Assembly: GCA_040757335.1 (NCBI GenBank)
Contig: JBFLXB010000006.1
Coordinates: 1 to 64,000 of the forward strand
DNA: 64,000 nt
DNA from: Nitrospirota bacterium
GTDB taxonomy: Bacteria; Nitrospirota; Nitrospiria; 2-01-FULL-66-17
Direction of reading: 5' to 3'
The notes under the pieces are model-generated. The model worked only from the letters and a program-made list of their open reading frames with translations. It searched no databases and was not told the origin of the DNA. Shown one piece after another: positions 1 through 9,203 of the stretch; the stretch's first letter is position 1, and every line of letters begins with the position of its first letter. A program made the position numbers and the translations under genes.

Positions 1-290
1 CCCCCTCCGGATCGTCCGCCGCCAGGGCGGCCACCCCCGCCCCGGTCTTCGCGGGGACGCGCCTCATTGACGTTGATGGCCCTGCCCTTTAGGTCTTTCC
101 CGTTCATTCCACTGATCGCGGCCTGCGCTTCCGCACCGGCGGGCATTTCCACGAAGCCGAAGCCTCGTGACTCTCCCGTAAACTTGTCCTTGACCACTGT
201 AGCCGAGTCCACGCTGCCGAACGACTCGAATGCCGCCATCAAGTCCTGGTCACTGACGTCACGGGACAAATTGCCGACGAAAATTCTCAT
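1..290 (-). CDS. RRM-domain RNA-binding protein (C-terminus off the left edge)
   Basis: Read from the ATG at 290 leftwards, the product begins MRIFVGNLSRDVSDQDL and is a single RNA-recognition motif. RNP2 (IFVGNL) is at residues 3-8 and RNP1 (RGFGFVEM) at 42-49. From about residue 82 a Gly/Arg-rich tail starts and runs off the window. This is the layout of small bacterial glycine-rich RNA-binding proteins, which bind single-stranded RNA and are often cold- or stress-linked. A GGAGA ribosome binding site lies 5 bases before the ATG. The plus-strand reading frame over the same bases is only its shadow. The stop codon lies outside the window. Confidence 0.93.
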   Translation of the reverse strand, partial: MRIFVGNLSRDVSDQDLMAAFESFGSVDSATVVKDKFTGESRGFGFVEMPAGAEAQAAISGMNGKDLKGRAINVNEARPREDRGGGGRPGGGRSGG

Positions 291-491
291 ACGCGTCTCC
301 TTACCTCTGATGTGTGGACTCTCGTCCGCGCCGAACCTCCCGCAGGCGAGTCGTCCGCTCGTGAAAACGTTTAGAGTTGTAACAGAATCGTCCCGTGGAT
401 TCCAGTTTCCCCGGCTTTCAGTGTTTCTGATAACGGTGAACGTATAACGGTGAACACCCCAGCTCGGTTCAGCCATGGGCACGGCATCGTC

Positions 492-1085
492 TTAGAACCA
501 GTATTTCAGCCCGATCCCGATCTTCAGGTAATCGAGTTTCACCTGATCGCTGACCGAGACGCCGGACGACAGGCTCCGCGACGTCGCGTCCGCTTCGCCG
601 GATGCCGACCGGACATCAATCGTCAACGTGAGTTGATCGTCGACGGGCACGTCAAACCCTGCGGCGAAGTGAACCACCACGGCGTTGTCAACCGTCAATT
701 CACAGTCACAGAGGGTCGTGCCCTCGCTCGTCTGATCGTACGACATGAGGTAATAACCCGCGCCGAATCCAAGGTAGGGATTCCACTCGAATTGCGGCCG
801 AATCTGCGCGGTGACCAGCAGCGGCGTTTCGCGGACTTTGCCTGTTACGACCCCGAGACCGGGGTCGCGGTCGTCGAACGTGTAGCGTTCAACCCCGAAC
901 TCCACAGACAGGAGGGTCGCGATCACGTGGGTCAGCGTGACTCCCATACCGACCCCTTGCTCCAGGTCTTTTGGCGTGACGTACGAAGCCGATGCGCCGA
1001 CGGCGTTGGCGGGCTCGTCCTGGGCACGCGCGGGGACAACGGTCAGCGCCAGGACCGCTATCAACAGCCACAACAAAAGTCTCAC
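492..1085 (-). CDS. Outer-membrane beta-barrel protein, unknown function
   Basis: The product has a hydrophobic signal peptide ending Ala-Arg-Ala, then alternating short beta-rich segments and a C-terminal aromatic (ends KYWF), which is the hallmark of a small OmpW/opacity-like outer-membrane barrel. I chose the GTG at 1085 because it puts the signal peptide at the N-terminus and has a purine-rich GAAGGGACGAG stretch upstream. An upstream ATG at 1187 is possible but lacks a ribosome site and adds 34 residues ahead of the signal peptide. Two cysteines occur close together in one loop (Cys-Asp-Cys). No substrate can be inferred. About 200 bases between it and the RRM gene hold no gene, only two 11-base direct repeats (431-441, 445-455). 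Confidence 0.8.
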   Translation of the reverse strand: MRLLLWLLIAVLALTVVPARAQDEPANAVGASASYVTPKDLEQGVGMGVTLTHVIATLLSVEFGVERYTFDDRDPGLGVVTGKVRETPLLVTAQIRPQFEWNPYLGFGAGYYLMSYDQTSEGTTLCDCELTVDNAVVVHFAAGFDVPVDDQLTLTIDVRSASGEADATSRSLSSGVSVSDQVKLDYLKIGIGLKYWF

Positions 1086-1291
1086 CGTCCCACTCGTCCC
1101 TTCGGCAACCCAGACACCGCCAATTCGCAGCAAGCCCCGCGAGGATAAACGCAGGCCGATCCGCGGGTCAAGGTCGGGGCATCCCACACGGCGAAGCAGC
1201 CCATGTCCCAGTGCGAGACTTTTGGATCGTTAGAGGCGTATCGTAATGACGCGTGGCGCGGCTGATCGCCTGCGCTGAGGGGATGGGATCA

Positions 1292-2149
1292 GTGGCCAAA
1301 AGGACCACGGTGCCACAGCGCACCTCGGCCGAGGATCGAGACGAGTTTGGATTGACCCCGCCGGAGCCGCGAGCCCCCGAGTGGAACCTGCGCACGATGC
1401 TCAGGCGGCGGGGGCTGGAGCCGTTTCGGCTCGTCGGGCGCAGAGCCGTTATCCGACCGCGGGAACCGACGCAGATCGAAGCGTATTTCCAACGCCTCAA
1501 GCGATACTCGTTTCGCCTGGTCCTGCGCGATCTCATTGCCAGGCCCGGGACCGAGCCCGACCGGCTCACGCGGTTCTGCTCGCCGGCGACGATCAGGAGC
1601 CACCTCGCGTTTCTGTCCGAGGTCGGGCTGATCGAGCCCTGGGAGCACGGTCAGCGTCTCCTGTTCTCCCCCCGCAGCTTCGGCGAAACCCTGGAGTGGT
1701 TCGTCGCCAAGCTGTTTGAAGAGGAGTTCTCGTGCGAAACCTTGTGGGGTGTGCGGGTCAAGGGCCGGGAACCCGGGGGTGATTACGACTTGCTGGCGCG
1801 GGTCGAGCACGAGTTGGTTTACGTGGAGATGACCGCGTCCCCGCCCAAACACATCTATCAGCACGACGTGGCCGCGTTCTTCAATCGCGTCCGTCAGGTG
1901 GCCCCGCACCTGGCCGTGTACTTCGTGGACACCGAGCTGCGCATGACCGACAAGCTCGCGCCGCTGTTCGAGGCCGAGCTACGCGCCCACCACGGTGCGC
2001 GTGGTCGCACCCGCTTTCCCGTCACGCGGCTGCGCCGCGAGTTGTACCACGTCAACCATCGAATTTTTCTCGTCAACAGCAAGCGAAGCCTCCCTGATAA
2101 CTTCAAGTTGTGCTTGAAGGATTACTGGGGGAGCCTTATCGGCGTCTAG
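1292..2149 (+). CDS. Unknown protein: winged-helix-like N-half plus PD-(D/E)XK-like C-half
   Basis: I do not recognise a named family. The first ~140 residues contain a helix-rich section (LRDLIARPG...SPATIRSHLAFLSEVGLIEPWEHG) that reads like a winged helix-turn-helix. The second half contains GGDYDLLARVEHELVYVEMTAS, in which an Asp, a hydrophobic strand and Glu-x-Thr are spaced like the D...ExK core of restriction-endonuclease-fold proteins, with Thr in place of Lys. I chose the GTG at 1292 because GAGGGG (1277-1282) sits 9 bases upstream; in-frame alternatives are 1253 (GTG) and 1283 (ATG). It stands alone, 29 bases before a methyltransferase gene on the same strand. Confidence 0.7.
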   Translation: MAKRTTVPQRTSAEDRDEFGLTPPEPRAPEWNLRTMLRRRGLEPFRLVGRRAVIRPREPTQIEAYFQRLKRYSFRLVLRDLIARPGTEPDRLTRFCSPATIRSHLAFLSEVGLIEPWEHGQRLLFSPRSFGETLEWFVAKLFEEEFSCETLWGVRVKGREPGGDYDLLARVEHELVYVEMTASPPKHIYQHDVAAFFNRVRQVAPHLAVYFVDTELRMTDKLAPLFEAELRAHHGARGRTRFPVTRLRRELYHVNHRIFLVNSKRSLPDNFKLCLKDYWGSLIGV

Positions 2150-2178
2150 ACTCCGCGATTGTGCTATTGTAGGCGGCA

Positions 2179-3183
2179 ATGGACCCCGGGCGCTCGCGTC
2201 CGCCGATGACCGACACGCAGACGCCGGCTAAGCGCGTCCCCTGCGCCGCGTGCGGGCACACCGCCGACCGGCTGCTCTACGTTGGCACGGACTACATCAG
2301 CCGCCGATCGTTTCCGGTCGTCGAATGCGACCGGTGCGGCCTGGTCCAGACCGCGGTGTCACCGGGCGACGCCTCAGAGGCCTATTCCGAATACTACGGC
2401 CAGCGCCAGAGCGCATTTGAACCCATCACCAACTGGTTGCGTCGACGTCGCGTGTTGCGCCTCCTGCGCACCGACAAGCCGGGGGCGATCCTCGACGTGG
2501 GATGCGGGCGCGGCGGATTCCTTGCGGCCATGCGCGCCGCAGGATGGCGGGTGGCGGGAGTAGAGCGGCCGGTTCCGGGCTACCAGCAACTGTGGGCCGG
2601 GGCCCGTCTCGACGTGTCGACGTGCGATTGGGAGCAGACCGATTACCCGGACGCGTCGTTCGACGTGGTGACGTTCTGGCACGTATTCGAACATCTGCCC
2701 GCTCCGCACGAGGCGTTGCAGCGTGCGTCACGCGTCTTGACCACGGGCGGCACCCTGGTCATCGCGGTCCCCAACATCGCGGGCGCCCAGGCTCGGATCT
2801 TCAAGGCGCGCTGGTTTCACTTGGACGTCCCGCGTCACCTTATCCACTATTCCTTCGACTCGTTGCACCCCCTCTTGCGGCAACACGGCTTCACGATCGC
2901 GTGGGTCGGACACTACTCGTTCGAATACGACGCCTTTGGCGCCGTACAGAGCGCGCTCAATGTCGGCTGTCGGAACCAGAACCTGCTCTTCGACCTGCTG
3001 ATGCGCCGCCGATCGATCGGTTCGATCCTAAGACGGGCCGACACCCGCGACCTGCTTGATCTGGCCCTCACCGCGGTTCTGACCATCCCGTTGACCCTCT
3101 GGGCGGTCCCGTTCTGTTGGGTGACGTCGTGGGTCAAACGAGGCGCGACGATCGAGGTCTACGCAAGAAAAACCGGACCCTAG
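2179..3183 (+). CDS. Class I SAM-dependent methyltransferase with N-terminal zinc ribbon and C-terminal membrane segment
   Basis: The N-terminus has a CxxC...CxxC zinc ribbon (Cys22, Cys25, Cys50, Cys53), followed by a Rossmann methyltransferase domain with the SAM motif I LDVGCGRGG at 105-113 and the late motif FWHVFEHL. The last ~60 residues contain a long hydrophobic stretch ending in basic residues, which suggests attachment to the inner membrane. This architecture is common in methyltransferases of glycan or lipid modification loci, but the substrate cannot be told here. The gene converges on the TMTC/TPR gene, with 9 bases between the two stop codons. Confidence 0.85.
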   Translation: MDPGRSRPPMTDTQTPAKRVPCAACGHTADRLLYVGTDYISRRSFPVVECDRCGLVQTAVSPGDASEAYSEYYGQRQSAFEPITNWLRRRRVLRLLRTDKPGAILDVGCGRGGFLAAMRAAGWRVAGVERPVPGYQQLWAGARLDVSTCDWEQTDYPDASFDVVTFWHVFEHLPAPHEALQRASRVLTTGGTLVIAVPNIAGAQARIFKARWFHLDVPRHLIHYSFDSLHPLLRQHGFTIAWVGHYSFEYDAFGAVQSALNVGCRNQNLLFDLLMRRRSIGSILRRADTRDLLDLALTAVLTIPLTLWAVPFCWVTSWVKRGATIEVYARKTGP

Positions 3184-3192
3184 GTCCCTCCG

Positions 3193-5064
3193 TTACGGGG
3201 GCGTCCGGACCACCCGATACGGCTGGCGTGTTTGATACAACCTGATGCGTCCACCGATGTCCGCGGCGAACCGCTGATCTCCGGCTCCGAGCGCGGCGCT
3301 TAGGGCTCGTTGCGCCGTCTCCGCCGCTTCCTCGTATCGCCCGGCTGCGGCGTAGGCCGCAGCCAGCGTGTCCAGAACCCTGGGGTGCGAGCGCCCGGTC
3401 CGGCGATTGGCCCCCTCGGCCAACACGATGGCCTCGTCGGACCTTCGTACCGCTGCGTCGGCGTCGGTCGCCAGGATCCACGCCAGGTTCATCGCCACGT
3501 CCCACCCAAGGGGGTCGAGCCGCACCGCGTCGCGATAATGTTCAACCGCCTCTGACACAGCCCCCATCTGCCGAAGCGCGCGGGCTAGATTGGCGTGAAG
3601 GCGCACATCGTTCGGACTGATGTTCAGCGCAGCCCGAAACGACGCCGCGGCGTCATCGGGCCTGCCCGCCTGCGCCAGCACGATCCCGAGGTTGTTGTTG
3701 GCCTCCACCGAATTCGCCTTGATCGCCAGCGCCGCCCGGTACTGCGCCGCCGCATCGTCATACCGACCCTGCCGGGCGTACGCGGCGCCGAGTTGAAGGT
3801 GCGCGACACGATTGCTGCCGGTCACCCGCACCGCGTGTTCGAACAACGTCACCGTGTCTCGCCAGTACCCGACTTGGGTCCAGGTGACGACGGAGGCCAT
3901 TGCCAAAACGCCGGCGCCGACCACACCCAGTGCCCGGCGACGCCACGGCTCGGCTCCGACCAGATCCGAAAGACCCCACACCGCGGCGATGAACAATCCG
4001 ATGAGGGGGATATACGTATACCGGTCAGCTATTCCCTGCTGGCCGATCTGGACCATACCGATCACCGGGACCAACGTTCCGAGAAACCACAACCAGCCCA
4101 CGAGCAGGTATCGCCGGCGCACAGCCTCCCGGAGGACCAGACCGCTGATCGCGAGCACGACCGCCACGGCAATCGACACCTCCCACCAGGAGAGTCCGCC
4201 CGGCGTGGTCGCGGGATGCGGATAAAACGCGGCAAGACCGCGAGGCCAGAGCGTTTTTTCAAGATAGGCGAGGTACGCGACGAACGTGTTGGACACTCGC
4301 GTGGCCAGGGAGAGATGCTCCACGTCCGCCACGTTTCCTCCGGCGCGCTGAGCGTAAAGCGTCGCCGCGCTAACCGTGAGCGCCAACGCGAACAACGGGA
4401 TCTTTTCCCAGATCAACGGGCGAACCGTCGCCCATGAAATGGACGAGCGGCCGAGTCGCTCAAGCGGCCAATAGTCGAGTAAGAGCAGGACAAACGGCAG
4501 GGTAACGACCATGGGTTTGGCCAACAATCCAAGGAGCAAGGCCAGCGCCACCAAGGCGTACCGAGCCGCTCGGGGATCACGGACGTACCGCACGTAGGCA
4601 GCCATCGCCAACATCCAAAACAGGGCGCTGAGCACGTCCTTTCGCTCCGCGACCCACGCCACGGACTCCACGTGCAGCGGGTGCAGCGCGAACAACGCCG
4701 CAACCGCGGCGCTGCGCCAGAACGCGCCGGTCATCGTTCGGAGCACCACAAACAGCAGCAGCGTGTTGACGAGGTGCAGGACCACGTTCATCGCGTGGTG
4801 CCACCTCGGAACCATCCCGAAGAGCTGGACGTCCGCCATGTGCGACAGCCAGGTGAGGGGATGCCAGTTGCCGGTGAATGTCGTGGTAAAGGCCCACCGC
4901 ACGCCCTGCCAGGTCAAGCCGGCCCCCACCACCGCGTTCTCGGTGACATAGCTCGTGTCGTCGAACAGAATGAACTGGTGGCTCAACACCGGCGAGAACA
5001 CCGCCGACGTGACGGTAATCAGGATTGCGGCCACGGCCAGATCGGCTCGCTGATCCCGCCTCAT
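3193..5064 (-). CDS. TMTC-like membrane glycosyltransferase-type protein with C-terminal TPR repeats
   Basis: The N-terminal ~400 residues are polytopic membrane helices with the GT-C fold signature: an Asp-Asp pair (35-36, in FDDTSY) in the first periplasmic loop and the conserved HPLHVESVAWVAERKD sequence. The C-terminal ~210 residues carry about five tetratricopeptide repeats (for example AHLQLGAAYARQGRYDDAAAQYR). This matches the TMTC family, which in eukaryotes are protein O-mannosyltransferases; bacterial homologues are mostly untested. The ATG at 5064 overlaps the hrpB stop (ATGA), fixing the start and implying translational coupling. An upstream extension of the frame lies within hrpB and is not real. 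Confidence 0.85.
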   Translation of the reverse strand: MRRDQRADLAVAAILITVTSAVFSPVLSHQFILFDDTSYVTENAVVGAGLTWQGVRWAFTTTFTGNWHPLTWLSHMADVQLFGMVPRWHHAMNVVLHLVNTLLLFVVLRTMTGAFWRSAAVAALFALHPLHVESVAWVAERKDVLSALFWMLAMAAYVRYVRDPRAARYALVALALLLGLLAKPMVVTLPFVLLLLDYWPLERLGRSSISWATVRPLIWEKIPLFALALTVSAATLYAQRAGGNVADVEHLSLATRVSNTFVAYLAYLEKTLWPRGLAAFYPHPATTPGGLSWWEVSIAVAVVLAISGLVLREAVRRRYLLVGWLWFLGTLVPVIGMVQIGQQGIADRYTYIPLIGLFIAAVWGLSDLVGAEPWRRRALGVVGAGVLAMASVVTWTQVGYWRDTVTLFEHAVRVTGSNRVAHLQLGAAYARQGRYDDAAAQYRAALAIKANSVEANNNLGIVLAQAGRPDDAAASFRAALNISPNDVRLHANLARALRQMGAVSEAVEHYRDAVRLDPLGWDVAMNLAWILATDADAAVRRSDEAIVLAEGANRRTGRSHPRVLDTLAAAYAAAGRYEEAAETAQRALSAALGAGDQRFAADIGGRIRLYQTRQPYRVVRTPP

Positions 5065-7598
5065 CGTGCGTCCCTTCGCTTGACGCGGGCGGTGGGCACG
5101 GCGTTCCACGGATCGTCCGGCCAGGGATGTTTGGGGTACCGGCCTCTCAATTCCTTCTTCACCTCGGCGTAGGTCCGCTCCCAAAAACCGCGAAGATCCT
5201 GCGTGACCTGGATGGGCCGACGCGCCGGCGACAGGAGATGGAGCGTGATCGGCACTCGGCCCCACGCCACGCGTGGGGTATCCGCCAAACCGAACATCTC
5301 TTGGAGTTTGACGGCGAGGACCGGGGATTCGCCGGGCCGGTACGCCAATCGCAGGCGAGATCCGCTCGGGGCCGTGACGTGGGTGGGCGCGCCCTCCTCC
5401 AACCGTTGCCGGTGCTTCCAATCAAGGCGCGCATTCAGCGCGGCGAGCAGGTCGATACGATCCAGGTGTTCACGGCGCGTCAATCCGTCAAGGTACGGCC
5501 CCAGCCACTCCTCGAGCGTGTCTTGCAGCGCGGCATCGGACACGTCGGGCCAGGCCTCGTCCGGATACCAATGCCGCAGGGACAATACCCGCGCCTGCCA
5601 GTCCCGTGTCTCGGCCGTCCACGGCAGCGCAGCCACTCCCAGATCCCGTATGCCTTCCAGCATCGCGCGACGCAGGCGGTCGGGATCAGGGGCGGTCAAG
5701 GGCGCGCTCTCGATGACCAACTCCCCCAACCGCACGTCGCGACGGGCCACGACCCGTTGCAGCCGAGCATCCCAGCGGATGACGTCCGTGGTCTGAAGCC
5801 GCGAGGCCATTGCGAACCGGATCGCATCGAGGTCCATCGCCGCGGCCAGATAAATCGTGCCCTCGATCTCACCCGCGTCCAGGCTCGCGGCGACCAGGTA
5901 GGGAGGCCGCAGGCGGTGCTCGGAGGCCGGCAAGCGGGCGGCGCGGCCCGAGGCCAGGACGTATCGGATGTCTCCAGGCGTGCGCTGCTGCGCGACCCGA
6001 TCCGGGTAAGCGAACGCGAGGAGCTCTCCGACCGCGTTTGGGTCGACCTCCTCACTTGTCTCGACCCGCAACAGCCGGCGGAACTGGCTCGCGACTTGCT
6101 CAACCCGCCGGCACGCGTCCGGCTCAGCCTTGGACCCCGCCCTCCCGCCTCGTCCCTTGCCGCGGAATGCACGTAACGCGTCCCAACGCTCCACCAGATC
6201 ACACGACCGCTGCGCGTCACCTCGCAGCACGTCGCGTTCCGACACGAGGGCCGCCAGATCACACGCCAAACCGCCCCGGCCCCGGACATCGGCCTCGGCG
6301 ATCATATGGGCCAGGCGTGGATGCACCGGGAACGCGGCCATGGCTCGACCGGCAGCAGTGATGACGCCCCGTTCATCCAGAGCCCCGAGTTGTGTGAGCA
6401 TCTCCCTTGCCTGCGCCAGCGCGCCGCCCGGCGGCGGATCCAACCAAGAGAGTTTCGCGGGGTCGCGCACGCCCCAGAGCGCCAGTTCCAGCGCCAGCGG
6501 CGCGAGATCCGCGACCCGGATCTCCGGGATCGGCCGGATCGCGAGTCCGCGCTGGGTCGCTTCGGTCCACAGGCGGTAACACACGCCGGGACCGAGTCGA
6601 CCCGCGCGGCCCGCGCGCTGCTCGGCTGATGCCCGCGAGACGCGTTTGGTGGTCAGGCGCGTCAACCCTGTGCGCGCATCGAACTCGGGAACGCGCACGA
6701 AACCCGAATCGATCACCACGCCGACGCCTTCGATGGTCAGACTGGTCTCGGCGATGGGTGTGGCCAGCACCGCCCTGCGCCGCCCGCCTTTGGTGGGCCG
6801 TATCGCCAGGTGCTGCGCTTCCCAGGGAAGATCGCCGTAGAGCGGACACACGTCCACGGACCGGCCCTTCACCGCCGACTCCAGGAGGTGCTGCGTGCGC
6901 CGGATTTCCCACGCGCCGGGCAGGAACGCCAGCACATCACCCCGGTCGTGTTCCAGCGCGCGGAGTGTCGCCTGCGACACCACGTCGGGCACATGACCGT
7001 CGGGATCGGAAGCGGCGTATCGGACGTCCACCGGGAATTGTCGTCCGCGTGCGGTGATGAGGGGCGCCCCGCCCAACAGCCCTGCCACGGCGTCGCTGTC
7101 CAACGTGGCGGACATCACCAGGAGCCGAAGATCCTCGCGCACGGTTCGCTGGCTGTCCAGACACAACGCCAGCGCCAGGTCCGCGTGCAGGTGGCGTTCA
7201 TGGAACTCATCGAAGATCACCAGCCCCACGCCCTCGAGCCCGGGATCGGTTTGAAGCCGGCGCGTCAGGATTCCTTCGGTCAGCACCTCCACCCGGGTGG
7301 AGGTCGACACCTTGGCCTCGAAGCGAATGCGGTACCCCACGGTCTGCCCCACGACCTCGCCCAAAAGTTGCGCCATGCGGATGGCGGCGGCCCGAGCGGC
7401 CAACCGACGAGGCTCCAACATCAGGATGGACCGTGTCCTGAGCCACGGAGCATCCAGGAGGGCCAATGGAACGTGGGTGGTCTTTCCGGCGCCCGGCGGG
7501 GCTTGCAGGACCGCGACGGTCCCGCTGCCGAGCGCGTCCTGCAGCGCGGGGAGGACTTCAGAGATGGGCAACGCGTCCCGTTCCCCGGACAGGCTCAC
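5061..7598 (-). CDS. hrpB: ATP-dependent RNA helicase HrpB
   Basis: This is a DEAH-type helicase of the HrpB family, ~845 residues, the usual length. The Walker A motif APPGAGKTT is at 33-41, the Walker B box DEFH at 130-133, SATLD follows, and the helicase C-terminal motif QRAGRAGR is present. The family's C-terminal extension (lysine/arginine-rich YPKHPWPDDP segment) is also seen. The GTG at 7598 overlaps the ALDH stop (GTGA), which gives the typical N-terminus LPISEVLP a few residues in; the longer frame up to 7655 runs inside ALDH. The biological role of HrpB is poorly defined in most bacteria. Confidence 0.95.
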   Translation of the reverse strand: MSLSGERDALPISEVLPALQDALGSGTVAVLQAPPGAGKTTHVPLALLDAPWLRTRSILMLEPRRLAARAAAIRMAQLLGEVVGQTVGYRIRFEAKVSTSTRVEVLTEGILTRRLQTDPGLEGVGLVIFDEFHERHLHADLALALCLDSQRTVREDLRLLVMSATLDSDAVAGLLGGAPLITARGRQFPVDVRYAASDPDGHVPDVVSQATLRALEHDRGDVLAFLPGAWEIRRTQHLLESAVKGRSVDVCPLYGDLPWEAQHLAIRPTKGGRRRAVLATPIAETSLTIEGVGVVIDSGFVRVPEFDARTGLTRLTTKRVSRASAEQRAGRAGRLGPGVCYRLWTEATQRGLAIRPIPEIRVADLAPLALELALWGVRDPAKLSWLDPPPGGALAQAREMLTQLGALDERGVITAAGRAMAAFPVHPRLAHMIAEADVRGRGGLACDLAALVSERDVLRGDAQRSCDLVERWDALRAFRGKGRGGRAGSKAEPDACRRVEQVASQFRRLLRVETSEEVDPNAVGELLAFAYPDRVAQQRTPGDIRYVLASGRAARLPASEHRLRPPYLVAASLDAGEIEGTIYLAAAMDLDAIRFAMASRLQTTDVIRWDARLQRVVARRDVRLGELVIESAPLTAPDPDRLRRAMLEGIRDLGVAALPWTAETRDWQARVLSLRHWYPDEAWPDVSDAALQDTLEEWLGPYLDGLTRREHLDRIDLLAALNARLDWKHRQRLEEGAPTHVTAPSGSRLRLAYRPGESPVLAVKLQEMFGLADTPRVAWGRVPITLHLLSPARRPIQVTQDLRGFWERTYAEVKKELRGRYPKHPWPDDPWNAVPTARVKRRDAR

Positions 7599-9085
7599 GT
7601 ATCGATCTGCGCCTTTTGCAGCTTGCCGGAGTAGTCTCGATAAATCACCTTCCACTTGGTGTAGAGTTCCAACGCGCCGCCCCGACCGCCGGCTTCACGC
7701 GGGCCGAGGCCGGTTCTTTTCGTCCCCCCGAAGGGCAACTGAATCTCGGCCCCGATGGTGGAGGCGTTGATGTACACGATGCCGGTATCCAGATCGCGCT
7801 CCGCAATCGCGCTGTTGTTCACGTCTCGGGTGTAGATCGCGCTGGACAGACCGTAGGCCACTCCGTTGGCGATCTCGATCGCGTGCCCGAGGTCTCGCGC
7901 CTTGATCACGGAGACGACGGGACCGAAGATCTCCTCCTGCGCGATCCGCATGGTGGGCGTCACCTCGCCGAATATCGTCGGCGCGATGAAGTGCCCCCTC
8001 GCCAGCGGCCCGTCGGTTGCGGCGTGGCCGCCGCACAGCAGCTTCGCCCCTTCCTTCTTGCCGATCTCGATGTACTCCAGCACGGTGCGTTGTTGCGCCG
8101 CGTTGATCACGGGCCCCACGTCGGTCTGCGTATCGAGCCCCGGGCCCAGTCGCAGCCGCTTGGCCGCCTGCACGAATCGCGACAGAAACGCGTCGTACAC
8201 CCTCTGGTGGACGATCACGCGGCTCGCCGCGGTGCAGCGTTGGCCGCTGGTCCCGAACCCGCCCCAGATCGCACCTTCGATCGCCAGATCCAGATCCGCG
8301 TCGTCCATCACGATCAGGGGATTCTTGCCGCCGGTCTCGGTGCAGACCGGACGGTGCAGTCGGCCGCAGACCGCCTCCACCTTCTCTCCGACCGCCGACG
8401 AGCCGGTGAACGAGACGACCGCCACGTCGGGATGCCCGACCAACGCGTCGCCCACGCCCTCGCCGTGGCCGTGCACCAGGTTCAAGACGCCGGGAGGCAA
8501 CCCGGCGTTCTGGAGGATCTCGACGAACCGCGTCGCGCACAAGGGTGTGAAGACCGAGGGTTTGAGGACCACGGTATTCCCGGCCACCAGCGCGGGGGTG
8601 ATCTTCCACGACGGGATCGCCACCGGAAAGTTCCAGGGGGTGATCAGGCCGCAGACGCCCAACGGCACGCGTATGCTCTTGGCGTCCTTGTCGGGCAACT
8701 CGGACGGCACGGTCTCGCCCGCAAGTCGACGCCCCTCGCCCGCCATGTAGTACGTCATGTCGATGGCCTCTTGGACGTCTCCCCTGGCTTCGGCGAGGAC
8801 TTTCCCCATCTCGCGGGTGACGATCTGCGCGAGGGCCTCCTTCTCGACCGCCAGCCGCTCGGCGGCGCGAAACAGGAGTTCCCCACGTTTGGGCGCGGGC
8901 ACGGCACGCCACCGCGGAAACGCGGCCTTGGCGGCCGCCACCGCGGCGTCCACGTCCGCAACCGATGACGCGGGAGCCACGGCAACGACTTCTTGGTTGT
9001 CCGCGGGATTGCGACTCTCCAAGGTCTCTCCGGATACCGCGGGCCGCCATTGCCCGCCGATGAGATTTGCGATCCGTTCGCTCAT
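7595..9085 (-). CDS. NAD(P)-dependent aldehyde dehydrogenase, ketoglutarate-semialdehyde-dehydrogenase-like
   Basis: A 496-residue member of the ALDH superfamily. The catalytic cysteine is Cys284 (SGQRCTAAS) and the general base Glu250 (CTETGGKN); the cofactor-loop FTGSSAVG is at 227-234. The C-terminal YRDYSGKLQKAQID resembles alpha-ketoglutaric-semialdehyde dehydrogenases, but the substrate is not certain. The ATG at 9085 has GGAGG upstream; the frame continues upstream without a better start. It is first in a coupled operon ALDH-hrpB-TMTC/TPR, an odd mix with no obvious shared pathway. Its promoter region is shared divergently with recJ. Confidence 0.92.
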   Translation of the reverse strand: MSERIANLIGGQWRPAVSGETLESRNPADNQEVVAVAPASSVADVDAAVAAAKAAFPRWRAVPAPKRGELLFRAAERLAVEKEALAQIVTREMGKVLAEARGDVQEAIDMTYYMAGEGRRLAGETVPSELPDKDAKSIRVPLGVCGLITPWNFPVAIPSWKITPALVAGNTVVLKPSVFTPLCATRFVEILQNAGLPPGVLNLVHGHGEGVGDALVGHPDVAVVSFTGSSAVGEKVEAVCGRLHRPVCTETGGKNPLIVMDDADLDLAIEGAIWGGFGTSGQRCTAASRVIVHQRVYDAFLSRFVQAAKRLRLGPGLDTQTDVGPVINAAQQRTVLEYIEIGKKEGAKLLCGGHAATDGPLARGHFIAPTIFGEVTPTMRIAQEEIFGPVVSVIKARDLGHAIEIANGVAYGLSSAIYTRDVNNSAIAERDLDTGIVYINASTIGAEIQLPFGGTKRTGLGPREAGGRGGALELYTKWKVIYRDYSGKLQKAQIDT

Positions 9086-9122
9086 GGCTGCCTCCTGCTC
9101 GGTGTCGCGTTCGACATCCGAC

Positions 9123-9151
9123 ATTATAATCGGCGCGCGCGGCGTTGACAG
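9123..9151 (-). promoter_or_regulatory. Predicted sigma70 promoter for the ALDH operon
   Basis: On the minus strand a perfect -10 TATAAT (9128-9123) is preceded, 17 bases away, by CTGTCA (9151-9146), a 4/6 match to the -35 consensus. Transcription would start near 9116, giving a short leader before the ATG at 9085. The overlap with the recJ promoter suggests the two divergent units compete for polymerase. Confidence 0.5.
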
Positions 9152-9174
9152 CACCGCCCCTGCACGCGTATGGT
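9145..9174 (+). promoter_or_regulatory. Predicted sigma70 promoter for recJ
   Basis: A perfect -35 TTGACA (9145-9150), an 18-base spacer and TATGGT (9169-9174) stand 30 bases before the recJ ATG. Confidence 0.5.
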
Positions 9175-9203
9175 GACGCCAACGCGAGTCAGGGACGGAC
9201 CGC

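Noticed and set aside
450-1148. Long plus-strand frame over the outer-membrane protein gene
   Set aside because: It is the shadow of the minus-strand barrel gene, whose signal peptide and C-terminal aromatic are convincing.
5025-6176. Long plus-strand frame inside hrpB
   Set aside because: Arg/Pro-rich antisense frame typical of high-GC coding DNA; hrpB on the other strand has all helicase motifs.
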